From NCBI RefSeq assembly GCF_009689585.1, contig NZ_AP018694.1, positions 558,001 to 622,000 of the forward strand: 64,000 nucleotides of DNA. Direction: 5' to 3'. The stretch comes from Aquipluma nitroreducens (GTDB lineage Bacteria > Bacteroidota > Bacteroidia > Bacteroidales > Prolixibacteraceae). Positions 9,220 through 18,071 of the stretch are shown here, in pieces. Both the position numbers and the translations under genes were made by a program. Under the pieces are notes generated by a model, which was not told the origin of the DNA, did no database searches, and saw only the letters and a program-made list of their open reading frames with translations. Every line of letters begins with the position of its first letter. The first letter of the stretch is position 1.

Positions 9220-10557
9220 ATGAAGTCTATCATCCTGATTGTTTACGCATTGGCTTTATTCCTTATCGGAATATACTCATTTCTGAAAGTCAAAACGCCG
9301 TCAGATTATTTTCTGGCAGGGAAAAAACCCGGAATCTGGCAAATTTCAGGCAGTCTGCTTGCTACTATCTTGGGTGGATCGGCTATTTTGGGAACCATCG
9401 GATTGGCAGAAGTTCAATCGTGGGCATCGGCATGGTATATTCTGGCAGCCAGTTTGGGATTGTTCGGATTGCTTCCAATCGTTAAAAAGGTATATTCAAA
9501 AGGGAAATTCACTCTGCCTGAACTGATTGGTCAATACTATGGCGAGTCGGCACGAAAAGTGACTTCGCTAATCATACCGGTTGCGTGGTTGGGTGTTGTA
9601 GCTGCCCAGATTATTGCCGGAGCGCAAATTTTGGTCAGCTTTTTCGATTTGGAATATCCTTCAGGAGTTTTACTTACCGGAACCATTTTCATCGTGTACA
9701 CCTACATTGGGGGACAAGTGTCGATTATGAAAACCGACTTGTTTCAATCATTCTTTATTCTCTGCGGGGTAATACTGACGGCGATAATGATCCCGACATC
9801 AAAACTGCCGGAATTACCTCCATTCGCCAGTGTCTTCCCATTTAACTTCCGCTTTTCACCTTTAGATTTATTTATTCTCGTGCTGACATTTTCAAGCACA
9901 TTCGTTGTTGGACCCGATATTTATTCGCGTGTTTTTTGCGCCAAAGATCAGAAAACCGCTTTCCGTAGTGTTTGGGTTGTAGCCCTGATTCTGATTCCGT
10001 TTGGATTTGTTCTTTCGTATGTTGGAATTTATGCCACTACATTTCATTCCGGAGCACAAAACAGCTCTAGTTTAGTCAATCTGGCCAACAGCATTTTACC
10101 AGAATGGGCAACCGGCATTCTGGTTGCAGCGCTTATTTCTGCGGTTTTATCGACTGCCGCAACTACCCTTTTGACCGCATCAATGATTATCAGCGAACTT
10201 TTCAATAAGGACATCGACAATCAAAAGTCGTTCAGGCAAACCAAATTCTTCATTATTGGGGTGGGCATTTTGAGCATGATTATTTCATTAAAAATAACTT
10301 CCATCGTTTCGTCTCTTTTGCTGGCACTTTCGTTCTATTCAGGCGCATTTATAATCCCCATGGTGGCAGCGCTTTTCAATCTGCGATACAACAAACGGTT
10401 GGGTATAGTTGCCATGGTTTCCGGAGGTTTTCTTGCACTTTCAGGTAAATTACTGATGACTTTTAAACATCCTGAGATTGGTTCTGCTATTCTTATTTCA
10501 GGATTTGCATTGAATGCATTATTGATTTTTTTACCTTTCCATAAAAAATGCAAATAG
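9220..10557 (+). CDS. Sodium:solute symporter (SSS family)
   Basis: This 445-residue protein has about 12-13 membrane helices with the SSS hallmarks KTPSDYFLAGKKPG near the N-terminus and LLATILGGSAILGTIG in the second helix. The frame is open to a TTG at 9142, but ATG 9220 begins directly with the first helix as is usual. SSS carriers bring in sugars, sialic acid, amino acids or other organic solutes with Na+. Position between the DUF1080/Gfo operon and a dehydrogenase/Gfo pair makes a sugar or keto-sugar substrate likely (inference). Confidence 0.87.
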   Translation: MKSIILIVYALALFLIGIYSFLKVKTPSDYFLAGKKPGIWQISGSLLATILGGSAILGTIGLAEVQSWASAWYILAASLGLFGLLPIVKKVYSKGKFTLPELIGQYYGESARKVTSLIIPVAWLGVVAAQIIAGAQILVSFFDLEYPSGVLLTGTIFIVYTYIGGQVSIMKTDLFQSFFILCGVILTAIMIPTSKLPELPPFASVFPFNFRFSPLDLFILVLTFSSTFVVGPDIYSRVFCAKDQKTAFRSVWVVALILIPFGFVLSYVGIYATTFHSGAQNSSSLVNLANSILPEWATGILVAALISAVLSTAATTLLTASMIISELFNKDIDNQKSFRQTKFFIIGVGILSMIISLKITSIVSSLLLALSFYSGAFIIPMVAALFNLRYNKRLGIVAMVSGGFLALSGKLLMTFKHPEIGSAILISGFALNALLIFLPFHKKCK

Positions 10558-10612
10558 TCATTAGTCATTCGGAAAGTCGCTAAAAAAAATTCCTAATGAC
10601 TATTGACTTTTT
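10553..10612 (+). terminator. Probable terminator after the symporter gene
   Basis: Arms AATAGTCATTAG and CTAATGACTATT can pair across a loop of about 30 nt and are followed by GACTTTTTCC. The left arm includes the symporter stop codon. AGTCATTAGTCATT is also a short direct repeat, a wording often seen in spacers of this group. Confidence 0.45.
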
Positions 10613-10675
10613 CCTGCTACTTAAAAGCCAATAACGAAGAGAAAATTAAAATACATAACAAGCTAAACTAATTCA

Positions 10676-11707
10676 ATGAAAGCACTTGTTCTTGAAAAAT
10701 ATAACGAATTTGTCCTTCAGGAAACCGACATTCCAGAGTTAAAACCCGGATGGGTGCTGATTCAGGTTGAAGCTTGTGGCATTTGTGGAAGCGATGTTCA
10801 CGGCATGGACGGAAGTACCGGACGTCGCCAGCCGCCGGTTATTATGGGGCACGAAGCCGCCGGAACTATTCACCAGATTGCTTCCGATGTGATGGGTTGG
10901 AATGTTGGCGATCGTGTCACTTTTGACTCGACTATTTCATGCGGCGAATGCTTTTACTGCAAGCGAGGCGATATCAATTTATGCGACAACCGTCGCGTTT
11001 TAGGTGTTTCGTGCAACGAATACCGTCAAAATGGAGCATTTGCCGAATATGTAGCTGTTCCGTCCCATATTCTTTATGCCATTCCTGAAAATATCAGTTT
11101 TGAGCAAGCCGCCATGATTGAAGCCGTTTCGGTTGCTGTACACGCCGTTGCAATCAGTTCGGTTCAGGCTAATGACACGGCCGTTGTTATTGGCTGTGGA
11201 ATGATTGGCTTACTTTGCATTCAGGCCTTAAAAGCTACCGGATGCGGAAAAGTTATCGCGATTGACCTGATCGACGAAAAGCTGAAGATGGCTGTTGAAT
11301 TGGGCGCTGATCAGACGATTAAATCAAACAATCCGTATTTAATTAAACTTGTACTGGGAGAAACCGAAAATCGTGGCGCCGATCTGGTTCTTGAAGTGGT
11401 TGGAATTGAACAAACTGTCAATCTGGCTATTGATTGTACCCGAAAAGGTGGAACAGTTACGTTGGTTGGTAATTTATCTCCGGAAGTTAAATTTTCGCTT
11501 CAGAAAGTGGTGACCCGACAACTGAAAGTTCAGGGCTCGTGCGCTTCGGCAGGCGAATACCCGCTTTGCCTGGAATTAATTGCTTCAGGAAAGATAAAAG
11601 TTGACCCACTAATAAGCAAAGTTGCAGCCCTGGAAGAAGGAAATGAATGGTTTCACCGCCTTTACAACAAAGAAGCCGGATTGATGAAGGTGATTCTAAA
11701 ACCGTAA
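10676..11707 (+). CDS. Zinc-dependent alcohol dehydrogenase (MDR superfamily)
   Basis: This 343-residue medium-chain dehydrogenase has catalytic zinc ligands Cys37 and His59-Glu60 (MGHEAAG), four structural-zinc Cys at 89, 92, 95 and 103, and an NAD-binding loop VIGCGMIGLLCIQALK near 171. It resembles sorbitol/threonine/galactitol-phosphate dehydrogenases, and the substrate is most likely a polyol or sugar alcohol. A Gfo/Idh/MocA gene follows on the same strand, consistent with one sugar-oxidation operon with the upstream symporter. The exact substrate is undetermined. Confidence 0.88.
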   Translation: MKALVLEKYNEFVLQETDIPELKPGWVLIQVEACGICGSDVHGMDGSTGRRQPPVIMGHEAAGTIHQIASDVMGWNVGDRVTFDSTISCGECFYCKRGDINLCDNRRVLGVSCNEYRQNGAFAEYVAVPSHILYAIPENISFEQAAMIEAVSVAVHAVAISSVQANDTAVVIGCGMIGLLCIQALKATGCGKVIAIDLIDEKLKMAVELGADQTIKSNNPYLIKLVLGETENRGADLVLEVVGIEQTVNLAIDCTRKGGTVTLVGNLSPEVKFSLQKVVTRQLKVQGSCASAGEYPLCLELIASGKIKVDPLISKVAALEEGNEWFHRLYNKEAGLMKVILKP

Positions 11708-11814
11708 AAAAGTGTTACGAGTTGCGAGATCCGGGTTAGAAGAAACACGTAACTCGGAACCCGAAACAAATACTTAAACTTGAAACAGGAAAACTATAAC
11801 CCAAAATAATAACC

Positions 11815-12930
11815 ATGCCCATCAATGTTGCCATTATCGGTTGTGCTAAAATTGCACATTTACACGCCAAAGCCATTATCCAAATTCCTGAACTGAGTTT
11901 TAAAGCGGTTTGGAGCCGCACTCCTGAATCAGCTCAGAAATTTGTTGACGAATACGGAGTTAAATCCTATGCTTCAATCCCAGAAATGATCCACGCAGAA
12001 AATATCCAGATGGCTGTTATTTGTACGGCTCATCCTTACCATGCTGATCCGGCCATTCAGGCTATGGAAGCCGGAGCGCATGTGTTGATTGAAAAACCAC
12101 TTGCATCAACCTTGCAGGATTGCGACCGGATTATTGAGGCTTCACACCGAACCAGACGAAAAACCGGAGTAATCAGTCAGCGGCGATATTACCAACCCAT
12201 TGTGCGCATGAAAAAAGCCATTGACGAAGGCAAAATCGGAACGCCAGCACTGGGAACTATTCAGATGTTGGGATGGCGAGACCGTTCGTATTTCGAAAGC
12301 GATGCATGGCGCGGTTCTTGGACAATGGAAGGCGGCGGCGTAATGGTCAATCAGGCTCCTCACCCACTCGACCTGTTGCAATGGCTGATGGGCGACATCG
12401 ACGAAGTTTTTGGCTATTGGAGCAACCTGAACCATCCGTACATTGAAGTGGAAGACACTGCCGTTGCTGTAATCCGGTTTAAAAACGGTGGGTTGGGAAA
12501 TATTTTGGTCAGTAATTCGCAAAAACCTGGTATCTACGGAAAAGTACATATTCATGGCAGCAATGGCGCCACGGTTGGCGCTCAACCCGAAGGCGGCGCC
12601 ATGTTTATTGCCGGAAAGACAACCATTGCTGAACCTCCGAAGCTCGATTTATGGACGGTTCCGGGCGAGGAGCACCTGATGGAAGAATGGAATAAAGCAG
12701 ACAGTGACGAATTCCACTCGGTTGACTCAATGACCTGGTATTTCAAACAACAGTTAATCGATTTTGCTGAAGCTATTCAATACGATCGCCAACCAATTGT
12801 TACTGCTGAAGAAGGCCGCAAAACAGTTGAATTGTTCACTGCCATTTACCGCTCTCAGCGCGATGGGAAACCAATCAAATTTCCTCTTCAGCCTGAATAT
12901 GACAGGGATGATATGGATGGAAGATTGTAA
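11815..12930 (+). CDS. Gfo/Idh/MocA family oxidoreductase, cytoplasmic
   Basis: This 371-residue NAD(P)-dependent sugar dehydrogenase-like protein has the Rossmann start INVAIIGCAKIAHLHAKA, EKP motif in HVLIEKPLAST near residue 95, and the C-terminal dimer domain. It has no export signal, unlike the paralogue at 6259-7605, so it probably acts on the sugar after uptake. It lies 107 bp after the zinc dehydrogenase gene. Substrate unknown; myo-inositol, glucoside or keto-sugar oxidation or reduction are all possible. Confidence 0.88.
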   Translation: MPINVAIIGCAKIAHLHAKAIIQIPELSFKAVWSRTPESAQKFVDEYGVKSYASIPEMIHAENIQMAVICTAHPYHADPAIQAMEAGAHVLIEKPLASTLQDCDRIIEASHRTRRKTGVISQRRYYQPIVRMKKAIDEGKIGTPALGTIQMLGWRDRSYFESDAWRGSWTMEGGGVMVNQAPHPLDLLQWLMGDIDEVFGYWSNLNHPYIEVEDTAVAVIRFKNGGLGNILVSNSQKPGIYGKVHIHGSNGATVGAQPEGGAMFIAGKTTIAEPPKLDLWTVPGEEHLMEEWNKADSDEFHSVDSMTWYFKQQLIDFAEAIQYDRQPIVTAEEGRKTVELFTAIYRSQRDGKPIKFPLQPEYDRDDMDGRL

Positions 12931-12937
12931 GTGGATA

Positions 12938-12972
12938 TATTGAGGGGGTGACTTGGAGTCACCCCCTCAATA
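12938..12972. terminator. Bidirectional terminator hairpin between convergent genes
   Basis: A perfect 16-bp stem (TATTGAGGGGGTGACT and its complement) encloses a TGG loop in the 49-bp gap between the stops of the Gfo/Idh/MocA gene (+) and the phosphoesterase gene (-). T-runs are weak, but symmetry and position support termination from both sides. Confidence 0.75.
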
Positions 12973-12979
12973 ATATTTA

Positions 12980-14125
12980 CTATTCATCAAATTTCAGTTT
13001 GAAAACTACCACTTCAGGTCGGTTTCCAATACGGACAGACGGTCCCCAGGTTCCATAACCGGATGAGACATAAAAGTTTGTATTTCCCTTTTTAAGATAA
13101 CCCCAACTGAGTTCAAACATCGCTTGAGTGATGTAGTTCATTGGCCACATCTGACCATGATGAGTATGTCCGGAAAGATGAAGATCAACATTGGCATCAG
13201 CGGCCTCCTGTAAGTTAAATGGTTGATGATTCATTACAATCACTGGCTTAGTTCGATCGATTCCGGAGAGCAATTCGGCAAGTGGTTCCGGAGCTTTGGC
13301 TCCTCGTCCTGAAGAACGATCATTTCTTCCAACAAGCTGAATGCCGTCAGGTAAAGTTACCGTCTCATCAATCAATACTTTAATGTTAATGCTTTCCAGG
13401 TAAGGCAAGGTCTTGTCGATTCCGCCAATGTATTCGTGATTTCCCAAGATGGCATAAACGCCAAGTGGAGTTCTGATTTCCTGAAGGTGACGACCGAGAT
13501 TCTTTCGTAAAACCGGAGCTATTTCACCGTCAATTAGGTCGCCGCAAAGCAAAACCAAATCAGGCTTTTGCTCACGAACAATATCGAGCAGTCTTTTTTC
13601 GCGCCGTTCGCCAATTAAGGCGCCTAAATGAATATCCGAAGCCATCAGAATTTTAACTTCAGGAGAACCTGTGACTTTTTTGTGGATTGTTAATGGGATT
13701 TCCTTCACATTGATCCACAAAGCATTAATATGGCCACCAATAACGATCAAAGAAACGACTGAGAAAACGATCAGACCTAACCGAAATCTCATTATTTCCG
13801 AAAATTGTGGTAAAAAATGAAAGAAATAATTCAATATTCTTACCATATCGATCAAAATGACAGCCATCCCCAAATAGAGCATATAGGCAATCCAGAACGA
13901 TCCAATCCGGTAAATCCACTCACTGAGAACAGATGAGGCCAGGCGCTCTAAAAAATTACCAGCGATAAAACAAGCAGCTACAGTCCAGAAAATAACAATA
14001 AACCAACGCCGGTAGGATTGAGTAAGCGAAAATGCCTTAAGTCCGCGCACAAAAAGATAATAGTTGGCAGAGGAATAAATCAGCATAACAATGCCGAAAA
14101 ATATCAAAAAGGAAATGCTACGCAT
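12980..14125 (-). CDS. Membrane-anchored metallophosphoesterase (YaeI-like)
   Basis: This 381-residue protein has four or five N-terminal membrane helices (about 1-150) followed by a calcineurin-type phosphoesterase domain. The metal-binding motifs appear in order: MASDIHLG, CGDLIDG, GNHEY, NHQP and LSGHTHHGQ. Relatives include lipid-linked phosphoesterases such as YaeI and LpxH-like enzymes; a membrane lipid or phospho-substrate is plausible but not shown. It is transcribed alone and converges on the sugar operon. Confidence 0.9.
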   Translation of the reverse strand: MRSISFLIFFGIVMLIYSSANYYLFVRGLKAFSLTQSYRRWFIVIFWTVAACFIAGNFLERLASSVLSEWIYRIGSFWIAYMLYLGMAVILIDMVRILNYFFHFLPQFSEIMRFRLGLIVFSVVSLIVIGGHINALWINVKEIPLTIHKKVTGSPEVKILMASDIHLGALIGERREKRLLDIVREQKPDLVLLCGDLIDGEIAPVLRKNLGRHLQEIRTPLGVYAILGNHEYIGGIDKTLPYLESINIKVLIDETVTLPDGIQLVGRNDRSSGRGAKAPEPLAELLSGIDRTKPVIVMNHQPFNLQEAADANVDLHLSGHTHHGQMWPMNYITQAMFELSWGYLKKGNTNFYVSSGYGTWGPSVRIGNRPEVVVFKLKFDE

Positions 14126-14272
14126 AATTCAATGGATAAACAGAAACCATATGGTTCTTTGAATAGTGAGACGAATAAGTCAACATCTTATTTTAGACTA
14201 AAGGAAAGAAATTGAATTTCAACCTTTACTTTGGCAAAATCTTATTCTTCTTGCAGAAGATCCAATTTGTGG

Positions 14273-14917
14273 TTATTCCTCTGATTCAGTTACATCATCG
14301 TCTTCCTCATCAATTTCAACAACTTCCTGAACATTCATAAATGCATCAGCAAAACGCTCAATCCATTCATTGATATGAGTCGCAAACACTACCCGCTGAG
14401 CTTTAGGCATACTTTCCGACAAACGGTCGATTTGGGCATAATTAATACTTCGGATCACCAGTTCGGCATTATCAATGGCAAATATTTTCACTACACCCAG
14501 ATTGAGAGCATAAAGTGAATAAACCTGATTCAGGCGTTTGGCAGTTCCAATAACCACATCAGATCCCATGTAGATCTTATCCTTTTGATCGCTGATTTTC
14601 TCATCATCACAGGCGGTCTGAACGCGCAGATCGGTGTATTCGCCCAAACGTTCAAATTCAGCCTTCATTTCCAAAGCACGATCTTTGTTTTGAACAACAA
14701 TGATTGCCCGTGGATTATCGTCCAACGAAGCTTTCAGTCGCTGAAGAACGCTAACCACAATGGTGCTTGTTTTGCCGCTACCATCGGCAGCAATACACAA
14801 CAAGTCGCGACCACTCTTTATTTTGGGAATGCAGATTTGCTGCAACGGTGTCGATTCTGTAAATCCATTTTCTCTCAGGACTTCAATGAGCTCAATATCT
14901 AATTTTTCGTTAATCAT
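14273..14917 (-). CDS. Single-domain DEAD-box helicase-like protein, degenerate
   Basis: This 214-residue protein holds only the first RecA-like domain of a DEAD-box RNA helicase. A Q-motif-like start (GFTESTPLQQICIP) and a Walker A AADGSGKT are present. The DEAD box itself reads DNAE, SAT reads ATH, and the whole second helicase domain is absent; an acidic tail (IDEEDDDVTESEE) replaces it. ATP binding is possible, unwinding is unlikely. A TTG at 14953 would add 12 residues; the ATG at 14917 is preferred. It may be a regulatory relic or partner of a full helicase; nothing in the neighbourhood tells which. Confidence 0.75.
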   Translation of the reverse strand: MINEKLDIELIEVLRENGFTESTPLQQICIPKIKSGRDLLCIAADGSGKTSTIVVSVLQRLKASLDDNPRAIIVVQNKDRALEMKAEFERLGEYTDLRVQTACDDEKISDQKDKIYMGSDVVIGTAKRLNQVYSLYALNLGVVKIFAIDNAELVIRSINYAQIDRLSESMPKAQRVVFATHINEWIERFADAFMNVQEVVEIDEEDDDVTESEE

Positions 14918-15038
14918 CTGTTTGTATGTTGTTTTTATAGAAGCCCCCTCCAATTCCCCCGAAGGGGGAGAGAAAAATGCTTCGATTAATTTTTTTCATA
15001 CTCTAAATTTCTACAATGTTCACTAATGCAATTTTTAC

Positions 15039-15231
15039 GGAGGTTGTATCAAAAGTCAAAATTTCACAAATGCAACTTTCAAATTGTAAGTTCACCTTCA
15101 TTTCACCCCTCCAAACCTCCCCTGAAGGGGCGGCTTTGAAGTCCCCTTCAGGGGATTTAGGGGTTTTACAGTGTCGGTACTTTCAAATTGTAAGTTTTTG
15201 AAAAAACATAATCACTTTTGATACAGCCTCC
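15039..15231. mobile_element. MITE-like 193-bp element between the DEAD-box-like gene and mutS2
   Basis: Terminal inverted repeats of 18 bp with one mismatch (GGAGGTTGTATCAAAAGT at 15039-15056; complement at 15214-15231) bound the element. Inside are two identical 18-bp direct copies of ACTTTCAAATTGTAAGTT (15075-15092, 15179-15196), each itself nearly palindromic, and a central hairpin with arms CCCCTGAAGGGG and CCCCTTCAGGGG. There is no coding capacity. The ends resemble those of transposons ending in GGCTGTATCAAAAGT. I see no clear target duplication. The rest of the 329-bp spacer (14918-15246) holds another CCCCCGAAGGGGG palindrome at about 14956-14968. Confidence 0.6.
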
Positions 15232-15246
15232 TTGGGGGAGACTTCC

Positions 15247-17739
15247 CTATCCGATTTCAACAATCGTAATTCCGGCGCCACCAAACTGAACATGTTCGTC
15301 GCGGAAAGACTTAACGGCAGGTTCGGTTTTCAGGTAATTCCGGATCATTTCTTTCAGAATTCCATTTCCCTTTCCATGCAAAATCCGCAATTCGCTAAAA
15401 TCGAGCATAATGGCATCGTCAATCCACGACCGGATCAGTTGCAATGCTTCTTCGGCACGCTGGCCGCGAACATCAACTTCGGTCTTAAAGGTAAGGCGTT
15501 TTTCGCTCATTCCTTTATTTATATTCGGCATGGTCTGATTGTAGGTACGCTGTATCTTCTTTGCCTCGTTATTCGTAATTTTCTGCAACTTCTCGCGACT
15601 CACCGATGTTCGGATATGGCCGAATGCCACAACCGCATTTTTTTCGTTCAGTTCCAGGATTTCACCAACATTTGTATTTCCGTCCATGACAACCTTATCG
15701 CCTGCTTTCCAAACGTCAGGTTCAACAATCTTCTCTTTTTCTTTTTGCTCAACAGTTTTCTTTTCCGACCGTTTTCGGTTTCGGTGCGATTCTTTTTCCT
15801 TTAGCTTCTGAATTTTCTGATTGATCAGATCGTCCTGATTGTTGGCAGAATCTTCAACTTCCTGTTTAAATTCGACTAATTTAGCCCTGATTTGTTTGGT
15901 CTTTTCCTTATCAGCCTGACTTTCACGAATTTCGCGAATCGTATTTTCAATTCGCTTGTTGGCTTCATTCAAAATTTGATCGGCTTCCTGACGGGCTTTC
16001 TGAATAATCTCTTTCCGTTGCTTATCGAGCGAACCCAGATCAGTTTCATATTTTTCGGCCAGATCATCCAGTGATTTCTCCACTTTGCGGATTTTCTGCC
16101 GCTTGGTTTCCCAATATCGTTTATCGCGCACAATGTCGCGCAAATGCTTGTCGAAATTGATGTGGTCTTTCCCGATTTTTTCAGTCGCATCTTGAAGAAT
16201 ATTCTCCGGAAGGCCAATCTTTCGGGCGATTTCGAAGGCAAACGAACTACCCGGCTTCCCAATATCCAACTGAAACAACGGTTCCATTTTGGATGAATCG
16301 TACATCATGGCAGCATTCTCAATTCCTTCAGAAGAAGATGCGAAATGCTTCAGGTTGGTATAATGGGTCGTAATTACTCCAAACGTTTTCATTTCATTGA
16401 GCTGAGTCAGAATCGATTCGGCAATAGCACCACCTAACATCGGCTCAGTTCCGGTTCCAAATTCATCAATCAGAACCAGTGTTTTTTCGTTCGAATTCTT
16501 CAGGAAAAACTTCATGTTCATCAAATGCGAACTGTAGGTACTCAGGTCGTTTTCAATCGATTGTTCGTCGCCAATATCAATAAACAGCTTATCAAAAATT
16601 CCGGTTGCGCTGCTTTGCCGAACAGGAATCAACAAACCACACTGAAGCATGTATTGCAGCAAACCAACTGTTTTCAGGCAAACCGATTTTCCACCGGCAT
16701 TTGGACCCGAAATCAGTAAAATATGCTTATTGGCCGTTAAGGTAATGTTGAGCGGAACCACTTTTCGGTTTTCGCGTCGTAAAGCCAGCATCAACAATGG
16801 ATGCACGGCTCCCTCCCACTCCAGTTGGCATTTATTTTCGAGGTATGGTTTAATTCCATCAACATCGATGGCATAAATGGCTTTGGCTCGGATAAAATCG
16901 ATTTTACCCAAGAACCCATAGGCCAGCAATAAATCGGGCAAATACGGACGAATATCGTTTGAAAAAACAGTCAAAATCTTAACAATCTCGCGCAATTCGG
17001 CATATTCCAGTTCACGGATCTGATTGTTCAGTTCAACCACCTCTGCAGGTTCGATGTACGAGGTTTTTCCGGTCGACGATTCATCGTGCACGATACCGTT
17101 CAACTTGCGTTTAAAAGCCGAAGTAACCGGAATAACCGCACGCCCATCGCGCATGGCAACAGAGGCATCTTCTTCAACCAAGCCATCGTCCTGAGCTTTT
17201 TTCAGGATAACCTGAAGGCGTTTTGAAACTCCGGATTGCTTGCTCAGCAATTCCTTCCGTATTCGAGATAATTCTGGAGAGGCGTTGTCTTTAATTTTAC
17301 CGTATTTATTCAGGATATTGTCAATGCGTTCAATCACATACGGATAAACCTGAACGCCGGCAAGTAATCGCTTTAAATAAGGAAGTTGATCTTCTTTGGT
17401 TTGTTTCAGGAAACGGACAATTCCTGAAATCGTTTCAAGCGAACGTTTCAGGTCGAATAATTCTTCAACTTCCAGAAAACGGCCTTCAATACGGATTTTT
17501 GCCAATGCCTCGCGGAGGTCGAAGTAATAGCTGGTCGGGAAATTCTCCATTTCCTGAATAATGGAAACAAATTCGCTGACCAACGAAAGATCTTCAGTCA
17601 GTTTTTCAAAATCGCTGCAAAAACGAATTTCATCAACCAGTTCTTTGCCCAAAGCACTTAAACATCGGCCATTAAGCAATTCGCGGATTTTATCAAAACC
17701 GATCTTCGATTCAAAATTTTCAGGATATACCAAGGTCAT
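15247..17739 (-). CDS. mutS2: Endonuclease MutS2 with C-terminal Smr domain
   Basis: This 830-residue protein has the MutS core and ATPase domains, with Walker A ISGPNAGGKS near residue 345 and LVLIDEFGTGTEP as Walker B. A long charged coiled coil runs through about 510-640, and the final 75 residues are an Smr nuclease domain (DVRGQRAEEAL, then LRILHGKGNGILKE). MutS2 proteins suppress recombination or rescue collided ribosomes rather than repair mismatches. Length and domain order are normal. It is probably monocistronic, with its promoter in the 332-bp AT-rich spacer upstream. Confidence 0.96.
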   Translation of the reverse strand: MTLVYPENFESKIGFDKIRELLNGRCLSALGKELVDEIRFCSDFEKLTEDLSLVSEFVSIIQEMENFPTSYYFDLREALAKIRIEGRFLEVEELFDLKRSLETISGIVRFLKQTKEDQLPYLKRLLAGVQVYPYVIERIDNILNKYGKIKDNASPELSRIRKELLSKQSGVSKRLQVILKKAQDDGLVEEDASVAMRDGRAVIPVTSAFKRKLNGIVHDESSTGKTSYIEPAEVVELNNQIRELEYAELREIVKILTVFSNDIRPYLPDLLLAYGFLGKIDFIRAKAIYAIDVDGIKPYLENKCQLEWEGAVHPLLMLALRRENRKVVPLNITLTANKHILLISGPNAGGKSVCLKTVGLLQYMLQCGLLIPVRQSSATGIFDKLFIDIGDEQSIENDLSTYSSHLMNMKFFLKNSNEKTLVLIDEFGTGTEPMLGGAIAESILTQLNEMKTFGVITTHYTNLKHFASSSEGIENAAMMYDSSKMEPLFQLDIGKPGSSFAFEIARKIGLPENILQDATEKIGKDHINFDKHLRDIVRDKRYWETKRQKIRKVEKSLDDLAEKYETDLGSLDKQRKEIIQKARQEADQILNEANKRIENTIREIRESQADKEKTKQIRAKLVEFKQEVEDSANNQDDLINQKIQKLKEKESHRNRKRSEKKTVEQKEKEKIVEPDVWKAGDKVVMDGNTNVGEILELNEKNAVVAFGHIRTSVSREKLQKITNNEAKKIQRTYNQTMPNINKGMSEKRLTFKTEVDVRGQRAEEALQLIRSWIDDAIMLDFSELRILHGKGNGILKEMIRNYLKTEPAVKSFRDEHVQFGGAGITIVEIG

Positions 17740-18071
17740 ACCAAATAATTAGATGCGCAAAAGTACAAAGGAATTTTTGATTCCTGATTTCTAATTTTAA
17801 GTGTAAGTCTTGCGAGTAAATTACAAAAAATCTTCAAGCTCAATATCATCTTGAAAGAGAGAGGCTGGTTCAATTTACCAACACTTATCACAAACACTTA
17901 TCTTATTTGAAAACAAATATTTACATTCTTCAAATCACTAAACTTTAAGCGGAATATATCCCCAAAAAAAAGCTCCAGAATCGAAAGATCTTAGAGCTTT
18001 TAACATTCAAATCACGTCATTTATCCAAACACGCACACATTAAATATTGCCGAAATACTAATAGTTTCACC
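17740..18071. other. 332-bp spacer with mutS2 upstream region and a minus-strand terminator
   Basis: AT-rich, no ORF of note. It holds the presumed mutS2 promoter region near 17750-17900, where I cannot point to a clear -7 box, and the terminator of the upstream secreted-protein gene at 17964-18003. Confidence 0.5.
17964..18003 (-). terminator. Intrinsic terminator of the secreted repeat protein gene
   Basis: Read on the minus strand, arms AAAGCTCTAAGATC and GATTCTGGAGCTTT pair at 13 of 14 positions around TTTC and run into eight T. It lies about 70 bp after the stop at 18072. Confidence 0.8.

Noticed and set aside
15232-15804. 190-codon plus-strand frame over the mutS2 3' end
   Set aside because: Shadow of the Smr region of mutS2; the translation lacks family features and begins in the MITE-like flank.
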